Assembly: GCF_000371785.1 (NCBI RefSeq) | Contig: NZ_AQUI01000002.1 | Location: 652,590-716,589 of the forward strand | Source: Actinopolyspora halophila DSM 43834 | Lineage (GTDB): Bacteria > Actinomycetota > Actinomycetes > Mycobacteriales > Pseudonocardiaceae | DNA length: 64,000 nt | Direction of reading: 5' to 3' | Shown here: one piece after another, positions 8,843 through 19,736 of the stretch | Numbering within the stretch: the stretch's first letter is position 1 | How the letters are laid out: each line of letters starts with the position of its first letter | Made by a program: the position numbers and the translations under genes | The notes under the pieces: generated by a model | The model's input: the letters and a program-made list of their open reading frames with translations, nothing else | Told to the model about the DNA's origin: nothing | Databases searched by the model: none

Positions 8843-10096
8843 TTAGTCGAGGAGCCATATGTCCACGGTGGTCCCCTCGGAGACCTCGGAACTCTCCTCC
8901 GGCAGCTGGATGAGGCAGTTGGCAGCGGCCATGCCGGAGAGGAGGTGGGAGCCTGCTCCCCCCTGCGCGATCACCGTGTCGGACTCCGGGTCGAAGAGCC
9001 CGCGCCGGTACTGGCGCTTGCCCGGTGAGGATCGCAGGGTCTCGGACAGCACTACTCTCCTTCGTGGACGATCCACTGCGCTGTGCCCGCCCGCACGGCG
9101 CAGCGCGGGACGCACGAACACCTCGAAGGACACGATCGAGCTGACGGGGTTTCCCGGAAGCGTGACCACGGGGACACGCCGCCCTCCCGCGGTGTAGTGA
9201 CCCGATCCCTGCGGCATGCCCGGTTGTACGGCGACCTTCTCGAAGCGGACCTCGTCGCCCTCCAACGCGTCCTTGACGACCTCGTAGGCGCCCGCGCTCA
9301 CCCCGCCGGAAGTGAGGATCAGGTCGGTCCCGTCCAGATACGGCTCCAACGCGGAGTGGAAGGCCGCGACGTCGTCGGGCACGAAGTGCAACAACTCGGC
9401 CGTGCCGCCGCACTGGCGCACCGCCGCCGCGAGCATGGTTCCGTTGGACTCGTAGATCTCGCCTCCGCGCAGCGGATTCCCCGGGCGCACCAGTTCCGAG
9501 CCCGTCGAGAGCACGAGCACCCTGGGAGGGCGGTGGACCGGGAGTTCGGCGCTTCCCACGGCCGAGGCCATGCCCAGCTGGGCGGCTCCGAGCGTGCTTC
9601 CGCCGTCGAGGACGGTCTGCCCCGCGGTCACGTCCTCGCCGCTGCCGCGGACGTTGGCACCGGCGGGAACGGTGGCCTGGATCGTCACCCGCTCCGTGCC
9701 GCCGTCGGTGCGTTCCACCGGGACCGTCGCGTCGGCGCCGGAGGGCAGCTGTGCGCCCGTCATTATCCGATGTGCCGCCCCCGGGGCGAGTTCGTCGACG
9801 TGCACCCGGCCTGCGGGTATGTCGGCGGTCACGGGAAGAGTCACGGGTCTCTCCGGGCCCGCCTCCGCGAGGTCGGCCGAGCGGACGGCGTAACCGTCCA
9901 TGGCCGAGTTGTCGAAGGGCGGCAGGGAGATCGGCGCCGTCAGGTGCTCGGCCAGCGCCAGTCCCAGGCATTCGTCCAGCGGCAGGTTCAGCGTCGGAGT
10001 CGGGACGAGCAGTTCCGATACGCGCCTGCGGTACTCGTCCACCGACAGCAGTGCCGAGGGATCGGTAGTGTGAGCCACGCCCCGATCATCGGACAT
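8843..10096 (-). CDS. moeA: Molybdopterin molybdenumtransferase MoeA
   Basis: About 417 residues. MoeA inserts molybdate into adenylylated molybdopterin, the last step of molybdenum cofactor synthesis in the cytosol. Family marks: the N-terminal SVDEYRRRV segment, LPPFDNSAMDGYAV (about 54-67), the RIMTGAQLP motif with P-rich flanks, and the MPT-binding LILTSGGVSAGAYE motif in the middle domain. I place the start at ATG 10096; longer in-frame starts run into a repeat, and an internal GTG (VAHTTD) with GGGG upstream is an alternative. Rv0438c (moeA2) lies at the equivalent position. The cofactor would serve the CO-dehydrogenase-type enzyme at 27-31 kb. Confidence 0.93.
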   Translation of the reverse strand: MSDDRGVAHTTDPSALLSVDEYRRRVSELLVPTPTLNLPLDECLGLALAEHLTAPISLPPFDNSAMDGYAVRSADLAEAGPERPVTLPVTADIPAGRVHVDELAPGAAHRIMTGAQLPSGADATVPVERTDGGTERVTIQATVPAGANVRGSGEDVTAGQTVLDGGSTLGAAQLGMASAVGSAELPVHRPPRVLVLSTGSELVRPGNPLRGGEIYESNGTMLAAAVRQCGGTAELLHFVPDDVAAFHSALEPYLDGTDLILTSGGVSAGAYEVVKDALEGDEVRFEKVAVQPGMPQGSGHYTAGGRRVPVVTLPGNPVSSIVSFEVFVRPALRRAGGHSAVDRPRRRVVLSETLRSSPGKRQYRRGLFDPESDTVIAQGGAGSHLLSGMAAANCLIQLPEESSEVSEGTTVDIWLLD

Positions 10097-10114
10097 GACG
10101 TTCCGGAGGTTGGA

Positions 10115-10375
10115 GTTAGGGTCGGCGGCTCTTTTTGCTCGGCGGTGCGGGTGGCGGAACCTCTCGCGGGCTCTCGCTGAAGGCGAGGCCCGACATCGAG
10201 TAGCCACCTACGCCACGTCGGACCTTGCCTGCGAGAACACCACGAGAGAACCCGCGGCGGTGCCGGTGACTCAGGCTCAAAGCACCTGAGTCGGAGCGGA
10301 ACCTTTCGCCCGAGGTTCTTGGCAGGAGTTCGGCAGTGCCGGTGGTTGGCTGGGGAAAGCGGATCCGCCGCTGGT
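10115..10375 (+). repeat. Palindromic repeat family, copy 3
   Basis: Stem CTCTCGCGGGCTCTCGC pairs with GCGAGAACACCACGAGAG; loop CGAGTAGCCACCTACGCCAC. The second stem is CTCAGG/CCTGAG around CTCAAAGCA, where copies 5 and 6 have GCAGG-type arms: a paired change. The tail is of the AAAGCGG/CCGCT form. It lies in the divergent gap between moeA and the AIM24-like gene, so this copy is not a 3' element of a same-strand gene. Confidence 0.9.
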
Positions 10376-10540
10376 CCGATGATCGATCCAGCCGAGTGAG
10401 TGCTAACCCGATCCGCGCCCCCCGCCTTCGGGGCTCGCTGCCTGCCTGACCCGCTCGGTGGACGAGTGCCGTGCGTGAAAGACTTCTCCCCGTCGGGGCG
10501 TCGTGTCCGCGAGGCGCCGTCGTCTTGCCTGGAGGGGGCA

Positions 10541-11212
10541 GTGCAGGTTCGAACTCGTCATTCTCCTTCGTTCGGAGTGGCGCGACTCGTGCTCGCGGCC
10601 GGTGAGGTCGCGCGAACCGGAACCGAGGCCATGGCCACCAGTTACGGAGTGGCGAGCGCTTCAGCGAGCCGCGCGGGCAAGCGCGGATCCGGGGGGATCA
10701 AGCTCGGGGGCGGTTCGGTTCCGGAGCGGAGCTACACGGCCGGTCCGCAGGGCGGATGGGTCGACGTGGCCCCCGGTTTCCCCGGGGATGTGCACACCAT
10801 CGAGATGGACGGTCGGCGGGGTTGGTGCGTGACCGGGGACTCGTGGCTCGCAGCGGCTGGAACCGTCCGACTCGACGCGGACTGGAACGGGTTCCGGGAG
10901 CTTTTCGGGGGACAGCCGGGGTTTCTCGCCCATGCGGGCGGACAGGGGCAACTCGTGCTGGCCTGTTGCGGGGCGCTGGACGTGCACGAGCTCCAGCCCG
11001 GGGAGTTCGTGACCATGGACACCGGCCACCTGGTGGCCTATGTGGACACCTTGCAGTGCAGGCTCCGCCAGTCCGAGCAGGGGCGCGCGCAGTCCATGCG
11101 CACGGGCGACGGTCTGGTCGTCGATTTCGCCGGTCCGGGACGGGTGGTGGCGCAGAGCCGCAACCCGCGTCGGATGGCGTCCTGGTCACAGCACAGTGGA
11201 AACGGACGTTGA
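10541..11212 (+). CDS. AIM24 (DUF124) family protein
   Basis: A 223-residue protein with the repeated beta-strand pattern of the AIM24/TIGR00266 family: GWCVTGDSWLAAAGTV, GQLVLACCGALDVHELQPGE and MDTGHLVAYVDTLQ are recognisable. In bacteria its function is undefined; the fungal namesake is a mitochondrial inner-membrane protein. I chose GTG 10541 because GGAGG lies five bases before it, making the protein about 47 residues shorter than the longest open frame, which runs into the upstream repeat. A single gene between a divergent moeA and a cold-shock gene. Confidence 0.8.
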   Translation: MQVRTRHSPSFGVARLVLAAGEVARTGTEAMATSYGVASASASRAGKRGSGGIKLGGGSVPERSYTAGPQGGWVDVAPGFPGDVHTIEMDGRRGWCVTGDSWLAAAGTVRLDADWNGFRELFGGQPGFLAHAGGQGQLVLACCGALDVHELQPGEFVTMDTGHLVAYVDTLQCRLRQSEQGRAQSMRTGDGLVVDFAGPGRVVAQSRNPRRMASWSQHSGNGR

Positions 11213-11378
11213 GCGACGTTCCACATCGTTCCGGGCGATTCGCCGTGTCACGCAACGCGTTGGATGTCGGGAAAAACCGCACGATCGAGAACGGGACGAA
11301 TCCGTCCGTGTGCGGTAGCGTAGCGATTGCTACATCGGCGCCTCGCGGCGTCGCGCAACATATTTCTAGGAGGACGCC

Positions 11379-11582
11379 GTGGCAGTCGGCACGGTCAAAT
11401 GGTTCAACCCCGAGAAGGGTTACGGATTCATCGCCACGGACAACGGTTCGGATGTTTTCGTGCACTACTCGGCGATCGACATGGACGGGTTCCGGACTCT
11501 CGACGAAGGGGACCGGGTCGAGTACGAGGTGAAGCCGGGACGGGACGGTCGTAGTCAGGCCGACGGCGTCCGCAAACTCTGA
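11379..11582 (+). CDS. Cold-shock domain protein
   Basis: A 67-residue single-domain OB-fold RNA chaperone, standard CspA length. Both RNA-binding motifs are present: RNP1 KGYGFI (13-18) and RNP2 VFVHYS (26-31). The sequence starts [17 protein letters not shown] start with AGGAGG seven bases upstream. A ~160-base non-coding leader separates it from the preceding gene and includes a small GTAGC-GATT-GCTAC inverted repeat (11320-11333); such leaders often regulate csp genes, but no specific element was identified. Confidence 0.95.
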   Translation: MAVGTVKWFNPEKGYGFIATDNGSDVFVHYSAIDMDGFRTLDEGDRVEYEVKPGRDGRSQADGVRKL

Positions 11583-11644
11583 GGAATCGCCCGAAATCGG
11601 TGTTCTCCCGGCGCGAGAGGTGCCGGAACACACCCTCCGAGCAG

Positions 11645-11765
11645 CTCGCACCGCCGCCGGTTCTCTCGTGGTGCTCTCGTGAGGACGCTCCCGATGTCGT
11701 GTAGAACCGCTACCCGATGCCGGGGGCCCGCCCACGAGACCGCGGAAGGCTCCGCTGAGCGGAAC
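11645..11765 (-). repeat. Palindromic repeat family, copy 4 (degenerate)
   Basis: Minus orientation. The loop GGGTAGCGGTTCTAC and right arm CACGAGAGCACCACGAGAG are recognisable, but the left arm is diverged (CTTCCGCGGTCTCGTG), keeping only CTCGTG/CACGAG pairing. It sits between the cold-shock gene and the kinase gene, opposite to both. Confidence 0.75.
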
Positions 11766-11861
11766 GACCCGCGCGAACCGAGACGGCGAAATCCCGATAG
11801 GACCGGAATTCGTGAGCCGCACCTGCGGACGTCGGCGGTACGGAAACGTTAGGCTGCCGTT

Positions 11862-13157
11862 GTGTCGGAAGACCTCACCGGGAGCCGTCTCGGCCACTAC
11901 AAGATCGAAGGAGTACTCGGTCGCGGTGGCATGAGCGTCATGTACCGCGCCACCGATGTCCGTCTGGGGCGCAAGGTCGCCCTCAAGGTGATGGGGGAGC
12001 ACATCACCGGCGACGGCGAGTTCCGCGAGCGGTTCGTCGACGAGGCGCGCAACACCTCGGCCATCGACCACGCCAACATCGTCCCGCTGTACGACTTCGG
12101 AGAAGTCGACGGGATGCTCTACATCGCCATGCGGCTCGTCGACGGTTCCGACCTCGCGAGCCTCATCTCGGAGGGTCCGATGGACCCCAACCGGGCGGTC
12201 GAACTGCTGGCCCAGGCGGCCGAGGCTCTCGACACGCTGCACGAGCAGGGGCTCGTGCACCTGGATCTGAAACCGGCCAACGTGTTGGTCACCTCGCGCG
12301 AGGCTGCCCACGAGCACGTCTACCTGGCCGACTTCGGGCTGACCCGGCGAGGGGCCACCGGGCACCGCACCAGCAGCGGGGACTTCCTCGGTTCGCCCAC
12401 CTACGCCGCCCCGGAGCATCTGCGTGGTGAGTCGGTGGACGGGCGGACCGATCTCTACGCGCTCGCCTGCATGCTCTACGCGTGCCTGACCGGCGGTCCT
12501 CCGTACAAGGGCGAGGTGCAGGAGGTGATCCAGGGGCATCTGCGGACGGAGGCACCGCGGGTCACCTCGCGGGTGCCGCTACCGCCGGCGGTGGACGAGG
12601 TGCTGCGCCGTGGGATGGGCAAGACCCCGGACCAGCGCTACGGGACCTGCAAGGAGCTGATCTCCGCGGCGAAGAGCGCCCTGGAATCGGGCAAGCGGAC
12701 CGAGCAGTCCCCGGCGTCCGGGCCGTTGCCCGCCCAGGCGGGGCCCGTGCCGATGCCGCCGCAGCCGGGCACGCCCCCGGGCGGCAACCCGGGAGCGGGT
12801 CCGCCTCCTCCGGCGGGGGCGCAGGTTCCGGGGGGACAGCCGTTCCCCGGAGGTCCCGGGCAGCCCGTGCCTCCGGGGCAGCAACCGCCTCCGCCCGCCA
12901 GGGGGGAACCGGTTCGGGTGCGTCCTCCCATGCCCGCCCAGTCGACCTCCTTCGCGCGGAAGTCGGACAGTTCGGCCCGGTGGCTGGTTCCGATACTGGT
13001 GATCGCGGCCGTGACCGTGATCGTGGTGATGTTCATCATCATGAGCGAGACGGTCAGTTCCGCGCCTCCGACGGACGGAGGATTCGGCGGGAGCGGTGGG
13101 AGCGCGGGCAGTCCCTCTCCGGGGGAGGACGGCCCGAACGCTCCACCGTTCGGGTGA
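11862..13157 (+). CDS. Membrane Ser/Thr protein kinase, PknB-like class
   Basis: A 431-residue Hanks-type kinase. Residues 11-280 hold the kinase domain: glycine loop GRGGMSVMYRA, VAIK-type lysine in KVALKVMG, catalytic loop HLDLKPANV (Asp135) and DFGL. A Pro/Gly-rich linker (285-365) leads to a single membrane segment (about 373-393, WLVPILVIAAVTVIVVMFII) and a short Gly/Ser-rich outer tail with no PASTA repeats or other sensor domain. The catalytic loop reads HLD rather than HRD, marking it as a non-RD kinase, which are often not controlled by activation-loop phosphorylation. GTG start without a clear ribosome site; possibly leaderless. Substrate unknown. Confidence 0.92.
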   Translation: MSEDLTGSRLGHYKIEGVLGRGGMSVMYRATDVRLGRKVALKVMGEHITGDGEFRERFVDEARNTSAIDHANIVPLYDFGEVDGMLYIAMRLVDGSDLASLISEGPMDPNRAVELLAQAAEALDTLHEQGLVHLDLKPANVLVTSREAAHEHVYLADFGLTRRGATGHRTSSGDFLGSPTYAAPEHLRGESVDGRTDLYALACMLYACLTGGPPYKGEVQEVIQGHLRTEAPRVTSRVPLPPAVDEVLRRGMGKTPDQRYGTCKELISAAKSALESGKRTEQSPASGPLPAQAGPVPMPPQPGTPPGGNPGAGPPPPAGAQVPGGQPFPGGPGQPVPPGQQPPPPARGEPVRVRPPMPAQSTSFARKSDSSARWLVPILVIAAVTVIVVMFIIMSETVSSAPPTDGGFGGSGGSAGSPSPGEDGPNAPPFG

Positions 13158-13192
13158 GTGTGACACCTCGCGGCGTCTCTTCCGCGCGGCGG

Positions 13193-15063
<1,871 letters not shown>

Positions 15064-15139
15064 CGTCCTCCGGGACGAACATCGGCGCTGCCACCGTCCG
15101 TCACGGCACCCGTGCCGAGGCGTGAACGAGCACGCTGGA

Positions 15140-15177
15140 CGAAAGGGCCGTTCCCCGCCCGGGGAGCGGCCCTTTCG
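15140..15177 (+). terminator. Intrinsic terminator after groEL
   Basis: CGAAAGGGCCG pairs with CGGCCCTTTCG, with an inner CCCC/GGGG stem; the 3' arm itself carries CCCTTTCG. It lies 77 bases after the groEL stop and before the next gene on the same strand. Confidence 0.85.
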
Positions 15178-15290
15178 CGTATGAGTCGACCGTGCCTCGG
15201 CCGAGGATCCCGCCAACGGGGCGGGAAACGAGGTGACGATCCGCGGTTCACTCGGGCAGGATCCCGGCGAGAACTCTTCCAGGAGGGCAT

Positions 15291-16307
15291 GTGGACCGGC
15301 CGACTTTCGAGTGGAGCACCGAGACGGAGCGCGCCGCGTGGCTCGCCCCGGCGATGGGAGAGCTGACCGACCCGCGGGTTCTCTCGGTGATTCCCTCCGG
15401 GTTCGAGAGCTACGCGCGGCTGCCGCACCCGGTGTCCTCCGCGGAAGGCAGAACCGTGCGCTGGTCCGAAGTGGCTGCGTGGAGCGGAACCGAGCTGCGC
15501 AACTGGACGACTTTCCCCGAGGTGGCCCTGCCGCGGCACCTTCCGGAGGAACCGATGCCCTGGGACGGGGACGGCCCCGAGGAGGGAACGCTGCCGCGCG
15601 GGGACGCCGCCGTGCTGACCGAGATCCTCCGGGAGAGCACCACCGACCCGGAGGACTGCTGGTTCTGTCTGTGGGACGGCCACGGCTGGGACAACGTCGC
15701 GGCTTACCACATCACCGACGACGGATCCGTTCTCCGGGGAACTCCGCCGCCCGACCCGGTGCCCGCGCGGATCCGCTCGGGACCTCGGGTGCGGCTGCCG
15801 GAGCGCGACCACCTGCTCTACACCGGCCCGGTGGAAGCGGTGTCGGCCTTCGTGCCCGAGCAGGGGCAGACCGCGAACCTGTGGTGGCCCGCGGACCGGT
15901 CCTGGTGCGTGGCCACCGAGATCGACCTCAGGGAGACCTACCTGGCCGGGTCCCGCGCTCTGGTGGAGCGGGTGCTGGCCGATCAGCGCCTGGAGGCCTT
16001 CCCGATAGGCCCGCAGGACCCGATTCCGCTCCGCCCCCTTCCGGAGTGGTTGGCCGAGGAGGTCGACAACGCCGTGTCCGAGCTGCTGGACCGTGGTGAG
16101 GCCCGGATCACCACCCCCTGCGGAAGTGTGCACGCCCGGCTGGAACCGTTGGGGGAGGGCGACCGCCGTCGGTTCTTCGTCAGCTGCAGGGACGCTTCCG
16201 GCTCCCCCTCGAGCGGGGAGCAGACGCTCGGAACCACCGACGAGGCGGAACTGCGCGAGCGGTTGGGATCGGGACTTTCCGTCGGCCTCGTCGAACTCGT
16301 CTGCTGA
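15291..16307 (+). CDS. Uncharacterised actinobacterial protein
   Basis: A 338-residue cytosolic protein, rich in Trp and acidic residues, without membrane segments. I recognise no domain with confidence. Notable segments are DPRVLSVIPSGFESYARLPHP near the start, CWFCLWDGHGWD in the middle and a W-rich stretch NLWWPADRSWCVATEIDLRETYLAG near 205. The N-terminal two-thirds resembles unassigned actinobacterial proteins often seen beside unrelated genes. GTG start, with AGGAGGG just upstream; the ATG three bases earlier overlaps it in another frame. A single gene downstream of the groEL terminator. Confidence 0.75.
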   Translation: MDRPTFEWSTETERAAWLAPAMGELTDPRVLSVIPSGFESYARLPHPVSSAEGRTVRWSEVAAWSGTELRNWTTFPEVALPRHLPEEPMPWDGDGPEEGTLPRGDAAVLTEILRESTTDPEDCWFCLWDGHGWDNVAAYHITDDGSVLRGTPPPDPVPARIRSGPRVRLPERDHLLYTGPVEAVSAFVPEQGQTANLWWPADRSWCVATEIDLRETYLAGSRALVERVLADQRLEAFPIGPQDPIPLRPLPEWLAEEVDNAVSELLDRGEARITTPCGSVHARLEPLGEGDRRRFFVSCRDASGSPSSGEQTLGTTDEAELRERLGSGLSVGLVELVC

Positions 16308-16459
16308 GTCCTCTCCGGCTTCCGGACAAACTGTGGGATCCGTCCCCTGAACGGGTCGGGTGATTCGAACCCGGCCGTACCGCCATGATTCACTTCGGTT
16401 AGGCCGCTTGCGAACGCGAACAACCGATCGGCATCGGTTGATGAACCCGAGGAGGCGCC

Positions 16460-18523
16460 GTGGGCCGTTTCCGGCGAACCGCCCGCCGTCCGGTGGTGCT
16501 GGTGGCGTTGTCGTGCGTGCTCGCGCTTCTCGCGGTGGCCTGCACGGACGGCGCGACGCCCTCGGGCTCGGAGGAGCCCACCGATCCCACGGGGCAGACC
16601 CGGACGAGTGACCGGGCCGACAACGGATTGCCCGAGGTGGTGCCGAAACCGAGCCAGGTGCGTTCCGAGGGCGAGGACGTGGAGGTAGAGGGCAAGGTGG
16701 AGCTGGTCGTCGACCCGATGGTCGATCCGCAGACCCGTGATCTCGCGGTGCGGGTGCTGACCGAGGCCGGCGCCGCTGACGTGGTGGTGCGTCAGCCCGG
16801 CGATCCCGTCGACGACTCGACGCTGCGGGTACGTCTCGGAAACCGCTGGGCCCCGATGATCCGGAAGGAGCTCCAGCACTCGGGGCTGGACTTTCCGGAC
16901 GGGAGCAGCGACGACGAGGAGGACCTGGCCGGGGAGAGCTACGCGATCACGGTGCACAGCGGGCAGGACCCCGCCGTGGTGCTCGGTGGGGTCGACGCGG
17001 CGGGAGCCTACTACGCGGTGCAGACGCTGCGGCAGATCACTTCCGCGGGGCGTATCGCCGGTGTGAGCATCCTGGACGAGCCGGACGTGCCGACGCGCGG
17101 GACGATCGAGGGGTTCTACGGAAGCCCGTGGACCCACGCGGAACGGATGGACCAGCTGGCCTTCTACGGCTCCGTGAAGCTCAACACCTACGTCTACGCT
17201 CCGAAGGACGACCCCTACCACCGTTCGAAGTGGCGGGAACCCTATCCGACGGACCGGTTCGAGCAACTGCGCGAACTCGTGGAGCAGTCGGCCGCGCACC
17301 ACGTGAAGTTCGTTTTCGCCGTCTCGCCCGGGCAGTCGATCTGCTTCAGCGACGAACAGGACCGGCAGGCGCTGATCACCAAGTTGCAGGCGATGTACGA
17401 CATCGGGGTGCGCAGTTTCTCGGTGCCGTTCGACGACATCTCCTACACCGAGTGGAACTGCTCCGCCGACCGGGAGCGCTACGGGGCGCCCTCGCCGGAG
17501 GCGGCGGGTCGGGCCCAGGCCGAGCTGCTCAACGGGCTCGAGACCCAGTTCGTCGACACCCATCCGGGGACCCTCTCGCTGCAGACGGTCCCCACCGAGT
17601 ACTCGGACGCGGAGCGGACCCCCTACAAGACAGCGCTGCGGGAGGGCCTGTCTTCCTCGGTCGAGGTGATGTGGACCGGTGACGGTGTGATCCCGGAGGG
17701 CGTCTCGGTCTCCGACGCCGCGGCGGCGGCCGAGGTGTGGGGCCGGGAACCGATGTTGTGGGACAACTACCCGGTAAACGATTTCGACGCCACCGAGGGC
17801 CGACTGATGCTCGGCCCGTACGCGAAGCGGGAGAAGGGCCTGACGAAGGAGCTCGACGGGCTGATCATCAACCCGATGAACCAGGCCGCCGCGAGCAAGG
17901 TCGTCGAGACCTCGGCCGCCGACTTCGCGTGGAACAGCGCGGGCTTCGACGCCGAACGCGCGTGGCGTCAGGCGGCGGAGTACCTCGCCGGCGATCGGTT
18001 CACCGACGACGTGAGCGGCTTCGAGGCCGACGGCGCCACCGTCGACTCACTGCTCGTGTTCTTCGATCTGAACCGCATGGCCCCCTTGCCGAGCGGTGAG
18101 CCGTGGCTGAGTCCCGCCCCCGAGCTGCGGGACAGGTTGGAGGAGTTCCGGAAGGCGTGGAACTCGGACGGAGCGGGCAGGCAGCAGGCCGTGGCCGATC
18201 TGCGCGGTTACGCCCGGTCGATCGCGGACGCGCCGGAACGGATCGAGGAGAACGCGCCGAAGAACTTCGTCTCGGACGCGAGGCCGTGGTTGCGTGCGAC
18301 CGATGCCTGGGGCGAGGCCTTGTTGACCACCCTGGATGGCTTCTCCGCGCGGGCCGATGGCGACTCGGAAACGGCCGCGGACCGCTTCGATCAGGCGGCC
18401 GAACTCGCCGACCGTGCCGAATCGATACGTACCGCGCCCGGTGAGACACGTCCCCAGGGGCCGGTGCGTGTCGCCGACGGGGTGCTCGACGAGTTCGTCC
18501 GGCAGGCACCGGACATGCGCTGA
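16460..18523 (+). CDS. Secreted lipoprotein, GH84-like beta-N-acetylglucosaminidase
   Basis: A 687-residue predicted lipoprotein: basic N-terminus, hydrophobic core and lipobox LAVAC at about 24-28. After a Ser/Thr/Pro linker comes a GH20b-like domain (about 55-205), then the GH84 TIM barrel beginning RGTIEGFYGSPWTHAERMD. The paired acidic catalytic residues of this substrate-assisted family fit FDDIS (Asp325, Asp326). The C-terminal helical part (about 480-685) is typical of bacterial members. It should release terminal GlcNAc from glycoconjugates outside the cell; the natural substrate is unknown. GTG start after GAGGAGG. A single gene convergent with the PspC gene. Confidence 0.88.
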   Translation: MGRFRRTARRPVVLVALSCVLALLAVACTDGATPSGSEEPTDPTGQTRTSDRADNGLPEVVPKPSQVRSEGEDVEVEGKVELVVDPMVDPQTRDLAVRVLTEAGAADVVVRQPGDPVDDSTLRVRLGNRWAPMIRKELQHSGLDFPDGSSDDEEDLAGESYAITVHSGQDPAVVLGGVDAAGAYYAVQTLRQITSAGRIAGVSILDEPDVPTRGTIEGFYGSPWTHAERMDQLAFYGSVKLNTYVYAPKDDPYHRSKWREPYPTDRFEQLRELVEQSAAHHVKFVFAVSPGQSICFSDEQDRQALITKLQAMYDIGVRSFSVPFDDISYTEWNCSADRERYGAPSPEAAGRAQAELLNGLETQFVDTHPGTLSLQTVPTEYSDAERTPYKTALREGLSSSVEVMWTGDGVIPEGVSVSDAAAAAEVWGREPMLWDNYPVNDFDATEGRLMLGPYAKREKGLTKELDGLIINPMNQAAASKVVETSAADFAWNSAGFDAERAWRQAAEYLAGDRFTDDVSGFEADGATVDSLLVFFDLNRMAPLPSGEPWLSPAPELRDRLEEFRKAWNSDGAGRQQAVADLRGYARSIADAPERIEENAPKNFVSDARPWLRATDAWGEALLTTLDGFSARADGDSETAADRFDQAAELADRAESIRTAPGETRPQGPVRVADGVLDEFVRQAPDMR

Positions 18524-18548
18524 AGCGGTTTCACGCGCACCTCGCCCG

Positions 18549-18806
18549 TCACCGCTCGGGAACTATGATCCAGCAGGCGAGGTAGAGCAGGAAACCGACT
18601 CCGAAACCGAGCAGCGTCGCGGCGACCAGCACGATGCGGACGATCGTGGCGTCCACGTCGAGCAGCTCCGCCAACCCGCCGCACACTCCGGCGATCATGC
18701 GCTCGGAGCGGGAGCGGCGGAACCTGCGGTGCTTCGTGGTGGTATCGGGGCGCACGTTCCCGGTCGCGGGAACGGTGTGGTCGCGGTTCTCGTCCTGGTG
18801 CGTCAT
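18549..18806 (-). CDS. PspC domain membrane protein
   Basis: An 85-residue protein. After a polar N-terminus (1-30) comes the PspC domain: RMIAGVCGGLAELLDVDATIVRIV followed by a hydrophobic membrane hairpin and CWIIVPE at the end. PspC proteins sense membrane stress or bind partner kinases and regulators in the membrane. This one lacks the ATPase or LiaF-like domains found in longer relatives, so its partner is not evident. It converges with the GH84-like gene, the two stops being 25 bases apart. Confidence 0.9.
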   Translation of the reverse strand: MTHQDENRDHTVPATGNVRPDTTTKHRRFRRSRSERMIAGVCGGLAELLDVDATIVRIVLVAATLLGFGVGFLLYLACWIIVPER

Positions 18807-18944
18807 GGCTCCATGGAACGGCGAAAACCCCCTCGCCCGCCTCGGGGAACAACCCCCGGGTTACCCGGAGTTCCGCCACCTCCGGCTCGGGGCCCGGCGG
18901 GGTCGGGTGCGCCTCGCCCCGTGCGAACGGAAAACGTCCACCGG

Positions 18945-19502
18945 TCAGGCCACGGAGGGGCGAAAGGCGTCGAGCAGATCGCTGTCGTGCTGCTCCCACC
19001 GATCGTAGAGCACGTCGCTGCCGTAGCGCGCCACGAGCTGCGCCTCGCCCCGCGATATCGGAAGCAGGGTGATGATGCGCAGTACGGCTTCCCCGGACTC
19101 GTCGCGGAGGATGTCGAAGTCCTCGCCGAGGTAGGGGTGGGGAGCGGCCAGGGCTCCGCTGATCTCGGTCTCCGGGAGCAGCGCCCTGTCGTTCATGATC
19201 AGCGCGCCCGGCCCCACGCGGCTGTTCGACTCCTCCAGCAGCTCGGCGATGACACCGGTCAGGTGCCGCGCGTGCAACTCCTGTCCACTGTGCAGCGTGC
19301 AGACCAGCTCGTGCGGAAGTGGCGCGCCCGCCGCGTGCGAGCGCAGTCCGTTGGTGAGCACCGAGATGTGCGCGCCGTGCGGTGGATCGCAGTAGACGAG
19401 GTGATATCCCCGCTCCCGCGAATCGGTCTCCTGGCTGTCCGCGCCGCGAATCCTGCCGAGGTACTTCTCGACATGGGCGGGGAATCCGCTGAACCGGTTC
19501 AA
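18945..19502 (-). CDS. SUFU domain protein (first of two)
   Basis: A 185-residue cytosolic protein that is essentially one suppressor-of-fused (SUFU) domain. Hallmarks are YHLVYCDPPHGAHISVLTNGL, PHELVCTLHSGQ, and the C-terminal ITLLPISRGEAQLVARYGSDVL followed by FRPSVA. The protein at 37556-38152 shares this plan and the ending RPSVA. Bacterial SUFU proteins have been proposed as immunity proteins of polymorphic toxins, but no toxin gene is beside it. I chose TTG 19502 because CGAGGTGG lies six bases before it; the open frame extends far upstream without a ribosome site. Divergent from the CoxD-like gene. Confidence 0.8.
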   Translation of the reverse strand: MNRFSGFPAHVEKYLGRIRGADSQETDSRERGYHLVYCDPPHGAHISVLTNGLRSHAAGAPLPHELVCTLHSGQELHARHLTGVIAELLEESNSRVGPGALIMNDRALLPETEISGALAAPHPYLGEDFDILRDESGEAVLRIITLLPISRGEAQLVARYGSDVLYDRWEQHDSDLLDAFRPSVA

Positions 19503-19736
19503 GATCCACCTCGGCTGTACGTGGTCCTTACCCGCGTAAGTATGGCTTCCGGTCCTTCGGAAGGAACGGGTGGGATTCGGTACCGCCCGCGGTGTCCTCC
19601 GAACGGGTTTTCCCGGGAAGTTCGGTGGGAACGCGGAGTGCGCGTCGCGGCCCGCCACCGCGTCCTTTTCGGATCGTCCGGTCCGCGGGCACCCGCGGGA
19701 GAGCGCACAACGTGATCCGTCACATACGCTCGCGGC